Part shown: positions 1 through 4,520 of the stretch, piece after piece
How the letters are laid out: each line of letters begins with the position of its first letter
Numbering within the stretch: position 1 is the first letter of the stretch
Assembly (NCBI GenBank): GCA_003641695.1
Contig: QNBL01000212.1
Coordinates: forward strand, 1-5,055
Length of the DNA: 5,055 bases
Reading direction: 5' to 3'
Source: Spirochaetota bacterium
Lineage (GTDB): Bacteria > Spirochaetota > Spirochaetia > B11-G9
The notes under the pieces: model-generated
What the model saw: only the letters and a program-made list of their open reading frames with translations
Told to the model about the DNA's origin: nothing
Database searches by the model: none
Translations under genes and position numbers: made by a program

Positions 1-5
1 ATTCA

Positions 6-638
6 TCATCCTCCAAACTCCTTTAAAAAACTTATCAGTAATACTCTTCCGGATAAGATGGTTATCGTGAAAGGATCCTCAACGACAATATTACTGATCC
101 CTGCATCACCTTTTTCCCATTGCAATTTGTCAAGATTCCACTTCAAACCGGTGCTTTTCATCCTGCAGATTTCCACTCCGGCAGGAAAAAGCGAGACAGT
201 ATCACCCAGCATGCCACCGAACTCCCTCCTGCCGCTTATACTCACAATCCTCTCCTTTGCGGTATACCAAACATCTGGATAAAACGAACGGTCAAAAATG
301 GAAACAATGCCCAAAAGATGATCCATTCGTCCTCCTCCGCCTCCTGCGAGGATTACTCTATCGGCTTTCATCTCTTTCAGAATTCTCAAGGCTATTTCGG
401 TATCCGTTTCATCTTTATCTTCAGGGAATATCTTAACACAATCATCAGGAATGTCATCCAAAAAAGTTTTATTTTTCACAGAATCCATATCACCGACAAC
501 AAGATCCGGGGAATATCCGCAAGAGAGAGCTCTATCGAGTCCGGAATCCGCTGCAATTATAAAGTCCCCGGGGCTTATCTCTTTTTCAATAAACCTTTTT
601 TCAGGACCTTCCCCTCCTGTAAAAATTATCCCCGTCAT
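6..638 (-). CDS. thiN: Thiamine pyrophosphokinase
   Basis: This 210-aa protein should transfer pyrophosphate from ATP to thiamine, giving thiamine pyrophosphate in the cytoplasm. The family signatures appear in order: ADSGLDRA (residues 30-37), PDLVVGDMDS (44-53), the acidic KDETDTE (75-81), and a glycine-rich GGR-MDH segment (about 99-107) equivalent to the usual GGRxDH. The smaller C-terminal thiamine-binding domain carries TGLKWNL (163-169) and ISN (181-183). The length is normal for bacterial ThiN/YloS-type enzymes, and both domains are complete. The ATG overlaps the TGA of the upstream GH20-like gene (ATGA), and GAAGGGG lies 5 nt before it, so translation is probably coupled. No thiamine biosynthesis gene or TPP riboswitch is visible nearby, so the enzyme may serve salvage of imported thiamine; that is inference. 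Confidence 0.95.
   Translation of the reverse strand: MTGIIFTGGEGPEKRFIEKEISPGDFIIAADSGLDRALSCGYSPDLVVGDMDSVKNKTFLDDIPDDCVKIFPEDKDETDTEIALRILKEMKADRVILAGGGGGRMDHLLGIVSIFDRSFYPDVWYTAKERIVSISGRREFGGMLGDTVSLFPAGVEICRMKSTGLKWNLDKLQWEKGDAGISNIVVEDPFTITILSGRVLLISFLKEFGG
10..14 (-). promoter_or_regulatory. Possible ribosome binding site of a gene off the left edge
   Basis: On the minus strand the last two Gly codons of thiN read GGAGGA and are followed by TGATGAAT. GGAGG is a strong Shine-Dalgarno match. Two in-frame ATGs follow at 9-7 and 6-4, but they sit only 0 and 3 nt from it, which is tight. The true start may lie just outside the window. This suggests that thiN is followed by another coupled gene. 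Confidence 0.4.
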
Positions 639-1654
639 AAGCCCCTTCTTTCAAGAATTTTGATTTTCCCCTCTGCTTTATGCAGTATGAACTCCAGGGG
701 TTCCATAATTGAAAGACACAGGCCTTCAATATATCCACCTTCGAAACTTGATGAAAATTCTGATTCAATGCTATTCCTGATATCTGCAGTTTTTAAAAAA
801 CATTCTTTAAGACTCCGGAATTTATCAAAAGATTTCACTGCAGACCCTCTTGGACTGCCGTAAAACATAAGTGAAAATTCAGCTTCCAAAGTACTGTATA
901 TTTCCCAGCAGTACTTTTTTTGGTTTATAAACGTTTCCAGTAGTGCCCTGTCCCTTGAGTAATCCCTTTCTGCACCCTTTTTCCAGAGAGATTCCCATCC
1001 GCTGAAAGGAATGAAAGGCTCTGCTGCACATCTCCTTCGGACGGGGATCTCTCTATTCTCCATCTTCAAGATACTTTTGTCGGGTTCTTGCATACCCTCC
1101 CCAAAAGATCCGGCAGCCCCTTGAATATCTTTGAGATACACTCCCCCTCCCTCTGTGAAAATAATCTTCTTTCCGAGAACTTCCGCAGATTTTTCCATTC
1201 GGGAAAGGAATCCGACTTTGCTTTCCGAAGAGAGATTCTTACCGGTACGGATGAGCATGTACCTGGCAGGAATAACCGAAAACAGATCTTCCATCATTTT
1301 TTCAAAGAAAAGAATGGTTCCGGCAGTATCCGGATCTATTTCTGTCTTTTCAGGATATCCCGGAACCATGAACCTGTAATAAGATTTTTCTATAATAAAA
1401 CCGCTTCCACTTCCAGCATCAAGAACAGGGATCAAATCTATCCCCTTTTGGGCAGCTTTCGCTCCGAATCGCTGCATGAACTCTTCCGGATAAGAATAGA
1501 AGGAAGAGAAATGAAAATCCTCTGACCAGGGGAAAAATCTTCCGGGATTAAAAAATAAATACCGGTAACCGGCGGAACTCATCCCTTCCAGAATTCTAAA
1601 GAAAAGCTCTGCCTTGTAGGGGGTTTCCTGACAATCAAGATAAATACCATGCAT
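635..1654 (-). CDS. Divergent GH20-like (hexosaminidase superfamily) TIM-barrel protein, probably without the catalytic Asp-Glu
   Basis: This is a 339-aa protein with no signal peptide or membrane segment, so it is probably cytoplasmic. Its first ~140 residues follow the pattern of the hexosaminidase-D-like GH20 barrel. MHGIYLD opens strand 1, AGYRYLFF (28-35) and FFPW (40-43) match the 'G-N-L-L-E---FPW' strand 2, and GIDLIPVLDAGS (71-82) matches the GI-(L/V)IPL strand 3. RYMLIRTGKN (131-140) falls where active members have HIGGDE; there the Asp-Glu pair would be replaced by Gly138-Lys139. The C-terminal half (about 200-339) is mostly helical and I do not recognise it. The start is chosen because MHGI-LD is the usual family N-terminus. 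No Shine-Dalgarno lies at normal distance; the nearest AGGA is about 19 nt upstream. The gene heads an operon with thiN and overlaps it by 4 bp. The coding call is firm; the family call is from memory of motifs and moderate; no activity should be assumed. Confidence 0.6.
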   Translation of the reverse strand: MHGIYLDCQETPYKAELFFRILEGMSSAGYRYLFFNPGRFFPWSEDFHFSSFYSYPEEFMQRFGAKAAQKGIDLIPVLDAGSGSGFIIEKSYYRFMVPGYPEKTEIDPDTAGTILFFEKMMEDLFSVIPARYMLIRTGKNLSSESKVGFLSRMEKSAEVLGKKIIFTEGGGVYLKDIQGAAGSFGEGMQEPDKSILKMENREIPVRRRCAAEPFIPFSGWESLWKKGAERDYSRDRALLETFINQKKYCWEIYSTLEAEFSLMFYGSPRGSAVKSFDKFRSLKECFLKTADIRNSIESEFSSSFEGGYIEGLCLSIMEPLEFILHKAEGKIKILERRGL

Positions 1655-1656
1655 AC

Positions 1657-1685
1657 TTGTATTTTATTTATTTTCCTACTATTAT
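1657..1685 (+). promoter_or_regulatory. Candidate sigma70-type promoter for the DUF1015 gene
   Basis: TTGTAT (1657-1662) and TATTAT (1680-1685) are separated by exactly 17 nt. The -10 matches 5 of 6 consensus bases and the -35 matches 3 of 6. Transcription would start near 1692, leaving a leader of about 16 nt that contains the ribosome binding site. This is a sequence match only. Confidence 0.45.
1661..1666 (-). promoter_or_regulatory. Candidate -10 box for the GH20-like/thiN operon
   Basis: The minus strand reads TAAAAT here (5 of 6 to TATAAT). The -35 candidate 17 nt upstream (TCGAAT, + strand 1684-1689) is weak. A start 7 nt downstream would fall at or next to the ATG at 1654, giving a nearly leaderless message. 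That would agree with the lack of a well-placed Shine-Dalgarno for this gene. Confidence 0.25.
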
Positions 1686-1694
1686 TCGACACTT

Positions 1695-1701
1695 AAGGGG
1701 G
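1695..1701 (+). promoter_or_regulatory. Ribosome binding site fixing the DUF1015 start
   Basis: AAGGGGG lies 6 nt before the ATG at 1708. An in-frame ATG at 1657 would add 17 residues (beginning MYFIYF), but it overlaps the candidate -35 box and has no comparable binding site. The 1708 start is therefore preferred. Confidence 0.85.
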
Positions 1702-1707
1702 TATTTT

Positions 1708-3048
1708 ATGACTAATTTAGAAAAAAGACTTGATAAGTTAGGTATCAGAATGCCGGAGGTGTATCTTCCTGCAGATAACGGAAAGATGCAAGATTGGGCG
1801 GTTGTTGCCTGTGATCAGTACACTTCAGATACCGGATATTGGGAAGATGTGCAAAAAATAGTTGGAGATTCTCCCTCAACCCTTAACCTGATATATCCTG
1901 AATGTTATCTGGGCGAGGACAATCCCGAAAACAGGATCAAAAAGATCAACGAAACAATGGAAAGTTATCTTGAAAAGGAAATCCTTAAACGATATGCCCC
2001 TGCCTTCTATCTCGTTAAAAGACAAAACGGGAAGGGGGGGGACTACAGATGGGGCCTGGTGGCTGCTCTTGATCTTGAAAAGTATGATTATTCAAAAGAC
2101 TCTAAAAGCCTTATCAGGGCAACCGAAGGAACAATCGAAGACAGAATACCTCCCAGAAAAAGGATCAGGATCGATGCATCACTGGAGCTGCCTCATATTC
2201 TTGTTCTTATCGATGATCCGGATAGAACTGTTATCGAACCCCTGGCTGCAAAAACATCTGAGCTTCAGGAGATCTACAACTTTGAACTTATGAAAAACGG
2301 CGGGCATATCGAGGGATACAGAATTGATGATCCTGAAACAGTTGCTTCAATAGCAGCTGCTCTTGAAAAACTTGCGGATATTGATGCCTTTAAAAACAAA
2401 TATGGTTCCACTGATCTCCTGCTTTATGCCATGGGTGACGGAAATCACTCACTTGCTACCGCTAAATCAGTTTGGGAAGAGATCAAGGAAACCAACTCAT
2501 CAGATCCTGATCTTATGAATCATCCAGCCAGATGGGCTTTAGTTGAACTAGAAAATATTCACGATGAAGGGATCGTATTTGAACCGATCCACAGGGTTAT
2601 TTTTAACTGTTCCAGAGAAAGGTTCTTTAATGAGCTAAAAAAATACAGCTCCTGCAGAATCAGAGAGAAATCGTCTTTGCAGGAAGTTACCGCTTCTCTT
2701 GAGAATCAGAAACCTTACCAGAAAATAGGTTACTGTGACGAATCTGTTCTTGGAACCATTGATATTGAATCTCCCGCTGCTACAATTACTGCAGGGTCGA
2801 TACAGAGAGTCATAGATTCAATACTTACAGAGGATAAAAATGCTTCAGTTGATTACATTCACGGCGAGGAAGAAACCGGAAAACTGGGACGGCAGAAAGG
2901 AAACATTGGAATTTTTCTCCCGGCTATCGATAAACACTCCTTCTTTCAGACTATAGTCAAAGATAAAACTTTTCCAAGGAAAACATTCTCTATGGGCGAG
3001 GCAAATGAGAAAAGATACTATATCGAGTGCCGTAAAATAGTCAGATAA
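1708..3048 (+). CDS. DUF1015 family protein, GDGNHS subtype
   Basis: This 446-aa soluble protein is a full-length member of DUF1015 (PF06245). It has the N-terminal DWAVVACDQYTSD block followed by a YWEDVQ segment. ATEGT (138-142) and IPPRKRIR (147-154) come next. MGDGNHSLATAK begins at residue 242, HPARWALVELENIHD at 272, FEPIHR covers 291-296, and PRKTFSMGEANEKRYY (423-438) closes the protein. DGNHS resembles the DGHHR signature of ParB/Srx-fold proteins, a fold that includes free-serine kinases of the SerK type. A nucleotide-dependent small-molecule kinase role is therefore thinkable but is my inference. From memory, relatives often sit beside serA/serC, but no such neighbour is present here. 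The gene stands alone on this strand, and its last 8 bp overlap the convergent TsaC-like gene. A G8 run (2034-2041) falls in a loop-like insertion near residues 109-112. The reading frame is intact. Confidence 0.93.
   Translation: MTNLEKRLDKLGIRMPEVYLPADNGKMQDWAVVACDQYTSDTGYWEDVQKIVGDSPSTLNLIYPECYLGEDNPENRIKKINETMESYLEKEILKRYAPAFYLVKRQNGKGGDYRWGLVAALDLEKYDYSKDSKSLIRATEGTIEDRIPPRKRIRIDASLELPHILVLIDDPDRTVIEPLAAKTSELQEIYNFELMKNGGHIEGYRIDDPETVASIAAALEKLADIDAFKNKYGSTDLLLYAMGDGNHSLATAKSVWEEIKETNSSDPDLMNHPARWALVELENIHDEGIVFEPIHRVIFNCSRERFFNELKKYSSCRIREKSSLQEVTASLENQKPYQKIGYCDESVLGTIDIESPAATITAGSIQRVIDSILTEDKNASVDYIHGEEETGKLGRQKGNIGIFLPAIDKHSFFQTIVKDKTFPRKTFSMGEANEKRYYIECRKIVR
2034..2041 (+). repeat. 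G8 homopolymer inside the DUF1015 gene
   Basis: Eight consecutive G bases span the end of Lys109 (AAG), Gly110, Gly111 and the first base of Asp112. Gain or loss of one base would shift the frame about a quarter of the way into the gene. Poly-G tracts of this length are prone to slippage in replication and to sequencing errors. In this sequence the frame is open. Confidence 0.9.
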
Positions 3049-3607
3049 GGTACTTTGACGGAATATCACCGGCTCCCGGTCTGATTATCCTATAAGGCTT
3101 CGTAGTAACATCGAGTATGGTTGATGGTTTCTTACCGGTGATTTCACCGGCATCAAGCAGAAGATCTATCTCGTTACCGAATTCTTTTATCATTTCAACA
3201 GGGCGGGAAAGAATATCTTTTCCGCTCCTGTTTACACTGGTTGAGTACAGCGGTTTTCCAACACCGGCAATAATATCAGCAAGAAAAGGATCTTTGGGAA
3301 ACCTGACCGCTGTTGTATCACCATGTCGGTTTTTAACGATAAAGGTAACACAACCGGGACTTATGTCAAGGAGCTCCTCCTCTATTTTTATATCTGTAAA
3401 CCTGCAGAGCCAGGAGGGAAGTATTAACTGCAGGAACTTTTTTCCTTCTTTCCTGCCTTTTATAGATGCAATTCTTTTTCCGGTATCCGGAACAGTTCCA
3501 ACAAAACCGTATACGGTATCGCAGGGCATAATAACTATTCCGTTTTCTTTTAATGTTTTAATTATAGCGGGCTTCTGAATAACGTCTTCTGCGGATAGTA
3601 TAATCAT
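3041..3607 (-). CDS. tsaC: TsaC/Sua5/YrdC family threonylcarbamoyl-AMP synthase
   Basis: This 188-aa protein is expected to make threonylcarbamoyl-AMP from threonine, bicarbonate and ATP, the first step of the t6A modification at position 37 of ANN-decoding tRNAs. It is the short YrdC type with no C-terminal Sua5 domain. Visible motifs are IVIMPCDTVYG (24-34; the usual Thr after Pro is Cys29), IKGR (49-52; Lys50 and Arg52 at the conserved positions), SPGCVTFIV (83-91), AVRFP (100-104) and PLYSTSVNRSG (119-129, the S-x-N signature). STS-N favours TsaC over the YciO paralogue. The ATG at 3607 is chosen because AAGGA lies 6 nt upstream; a TTG at 3622 in the same frame lacks such support. The first 50 bp overlap the 3' end of the FtsB-like gene, and the last 8 bp overlap the convergent DUF1015 gene. 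Confidence 0.9.
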   Translation of the reverse strand: MIILSAEDVIQKPAIIKTLKENGIVIMPCDTVYGFVGTVPDTGKRIASIKGRKEGKKFLQLILPSWLCRFTDIKIEEELLDISPGCVTFIVKNRHGDTTAVRFPKDPFLADIIAGVGKPLYSTSVNRSGKDILSRPVEMIKEFGNEIDLLLDAGEITGKKPSTILDVTTKPYRIIRPGAGDIPSKYLI

Positions 3608-4031
3608 TTTCGTTCCTTGCAAATATTGTCAATAAAAAGAACACAATAATACCTAACGATAACGCAGCCAGCCTGATTGTTGCCAGACTTGATGCTCTAC
3701 CCGAATATGCCCGGAATAGTGATCCTACCGAATACCCCTTGAGATCCATACGATATCCTTCCAGAAGAAAGATCCCCTCGTTTTCATGGTAGTATCCAAG
3801 ACTTCTTGCTTCCAGGGCAATTTTCTCGGGATCGCTCTCAAGATTTTTAAATTCATTGTCAAGTTTCAGGTTTATCCTCTCCATCATGAGATTCCCCTTC
3901 ACCAGTTTCTCCTTGTATTTTTCCAACTGGCGGCTTTCTGCAAGTCCATCCGGCCCAAAGAAGAAGGACAGCCAGGCAAATACTACAAAAGTGGTGTATA
4001 AACTTATCAGCAAGCGGTGAATGAGCTTCAT
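3558..4031 (-). CDS. FtsB/DivIC-like septum formation initiator with a second membrane segment
   Basis: This 157-aa membrane protein is probably part of the divisome FtsB/FtsL/FtsQ-type complex. Residues 6-25 form a hydrophobic segment, followed by FGPDGL (25-30), the family's FG-x-GL turn. Residues 31-66 are a likely coiled coil. DPEKIALEARSLGYYHENEGIFLL (67-90, quoted in parts: DPEKIALEAR, SLGYY, ENEGIF) matches the FtsB block IE--AR--LG----GE. Canonical members end near 100 residues; this one adds a second hydrophobic segment (118-138) and a basic tail with RRRR (147-150). That predicts both termini in the cytoplasm. The ATG at 4031 is the first after an upstream in-frame TAA, and it lacks a clear Shine-Dalgarno. 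The TsaC-like gene follows with a 50-bp overlap. Family placement is strong for the N-terminal 90 residues; the role of the extension is unknown. Confidence 0.82.
   Translation of the reverse strand: MKLIHRLLISLYTTFVVFAWLSFFFGPDGLAESRQLEKYKEKLVKGNLMMERINLKLDNEFKNLESDPEKIALEARSLGYYHENEGIFLLEGYRMDLKGYSVGSLFRAYSGRASSLATIRLAALSLGIIVFFLLTIFARNENDYTIRRRRYSEARYN
3614..3618 (-). promoter_or_regulatory. Ribosome binding site of the TsaC-like gene, inside the upstream gene
   Basis: The minus strand reads AAGGA 6 nt before the ATG at 3607. It lies within the coding sequence of the FtsB-like gene. It decides between the ATG at 3607 and the in-frame TTG at 3622, and implies that the two genes share a transcript. 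Confidence 0.75.
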
Positions 4032-4136
4032 ATGTTCTTTTTTACGGATATTCAGGCCTTAATCTTGAGACAAGAAATATAAAAGGGCTCAATATTTTTT
4101 AGATTTTGATTGTTATTTCTCTATAATTCTGATAAC

Positions 4137-4163
4137 TTGTAATTAATAGTATTGTAATTGATA
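4137..4163 (+). repeat. Near-perfect 12-bp direct repeat in the divergent promoter region
   Basis: TTGTAATTAATA (4137-4148) and TTGTAATTGATA (4152-4163) match at 11 of 12 positions and start 15 bp apart, about one and a half helical turns. They lie just downstream of the TATAAT at 4122-4127. They could be paired protein-binding sites, but the DNA is A+T-rich, so chance is possible. Confidence 0.5.
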
Positions 4164-4218
4164 AATAAGTCATACTTTAAATTTATTTGCCGATATTTGT
4201 AGAAGTGAACTAAATATC

Positions 4219-4223
4219 AGGAG
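4219..4223 (+). promoter_or_regulatory. Ribosome binding site deciding the start of the acidic-protein gene
   Basis: AGGAG directly abuts the ATG at 4224 but lies 6 nt before the in-frame ATG at 4230. The later ATG is therefore the likely start, giving an N-terminus of MVSNGND rather than MEMVSNGND. Confidence 0.75.
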
Positions 4224-4229
4224 ATGGAA

Positions 4230-4520
4230 ATGGTGTCAAACGGGAATGATGACATAAAAAAGGAAAAAGAACTTGAACAGTACGGAGTTTGGGTAAAAGC
4301 AGGTCCGGAAGAGATTGAAACCGAAGACACGTTACATAAGGAAGAAGATTTCTCTCTTCATGATATTGACAGCACTGCCGGGGATGCAATCACCGAAGAA
4401 GAAGAAAACCTTCTGGGAGAGCTTGAAAAGGAGCTTGTTACAAAAGGGGCTGATGACGAACTGGATGATCTTGACTTCGGCCTTGAAGCGGAGAATCCTT
4501 TGATATGCCTCTTGATATAG
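4230..4520 (+). CDS. Acidic protein of unknown function, 5' part (frame broken near 4497-4501)
   Basis: As read, this frame encodes 96 aa and stops at TAG 4518-4520. I do not recognise the family. The first ~26 residues are the least biased part: a lysine-rich stretch, then YGVWVKAGPEE (18-28), which looks like a short ordered motif. After that the protein becomes strongly acidic, with segments such as EEEENLLGELEKEL and ADDELDDLDFGLE. Through Pro90 (CCT, 4497-4499) it matches the style of the downstream open frame. The last six residues (LICLLI) are hydrophobic and out of character, which points to a frame break. A single extra T in the TTT at 4499-4501 would read Pro-Phe-Asp-Met and continue into the downstream frame. 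The simplest reading is one gene of at least 275 codons running off the right edge. Confidence 0.75.
   Translation: MVSNGNDDIKKEKELEQYGVWVKAGPEEIETEDTLHKEEDFSLHDIDSTAGDAITEEEENLLGELEKELVTKGADDELDDLDFGLEAENPLICLLI

Larger units (their letters stand above)
4032..4229. promoter_or_regulatory. Divergent A+T-rich intergenic region
   Basis: This 198-bp gap separates the FtsB-like operon from the acidic-protein gene. Plus strand: a perfect TATAAT lies at 4122-4127, with a poor -35 (TTAGAT, 4099-4104, 17-nt spacer). TTGATA (4158-4163) could be an alternative -35 with TTTATT (4182-4187). Minus strand: TATATT (+ strand 4076-4081) is a possible -10 with no good -35. There is a 5-bp inverted repeat TCTTG-AGA-CAAGA at 4063-4075. 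The general A+T richness makes each match weak. No terminator or RNA gene is evident. Confidence 0.45.

Noticed and set aside
120..863. 247-aa plus-strand open frame
   Set aside because: It is antisense to thiN and the GH20-like gene, shows no recognisable motif and has no ribosome binding site. Both minus-strand genes have clear motif support.
1088..1525. 145-aa plus-strand open frame
   Set aside because: It lies antisense within the GH20-like gene and has composition typical of a shadow frame, with no domain signature.
1657..1707. 17-residue N-terminal extension of the DUF1015 protein
   Set aside because: The extension overlaps the candidate -35/-10 elements, and AAGGGGG is ideally spaced for the ATG at 1708.
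3135..3150. Inverted repeat CCGGTGATTTCACCGG as a terminator of the DUF1015 gene
   Set aside because: The stem is only 6-7 bp, there is no T run after it on the plus strand, and it lies inside the TsaC-like coding sequence, encoding part of its C-terminal region.
3117..3578. 153-aa plus-strand open frame
   Set aside because: It is antisense to the TsaC-like gene, whose conserved motifs and ribosome binding site identify the real coding strand.
3608..3622. TTG start for the TsaC-like gene
   Set aside because: It would add five residues (MQGTK), and the AAGGA that serves the ATG at 3607 would lie inside the coding region. The ATG at 3607 is better supported.
4106..4127. TTGATT (4106-4111) plus TATAAT (4122-4127) as a promoter pair
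   Set aside because: The spacer is only 10 nt, too short for a sigma70-type promoter; only the -10 match is retained.
4487..4505. Programmed -1 frameshift at a slippery heptamer
   Set aside because: No X-XXY-YYZ heptamer occurs in the window where the shift must happen, and I see no strong downstream stem-loop. Mutation, sequence error or a coupled start are simpler.
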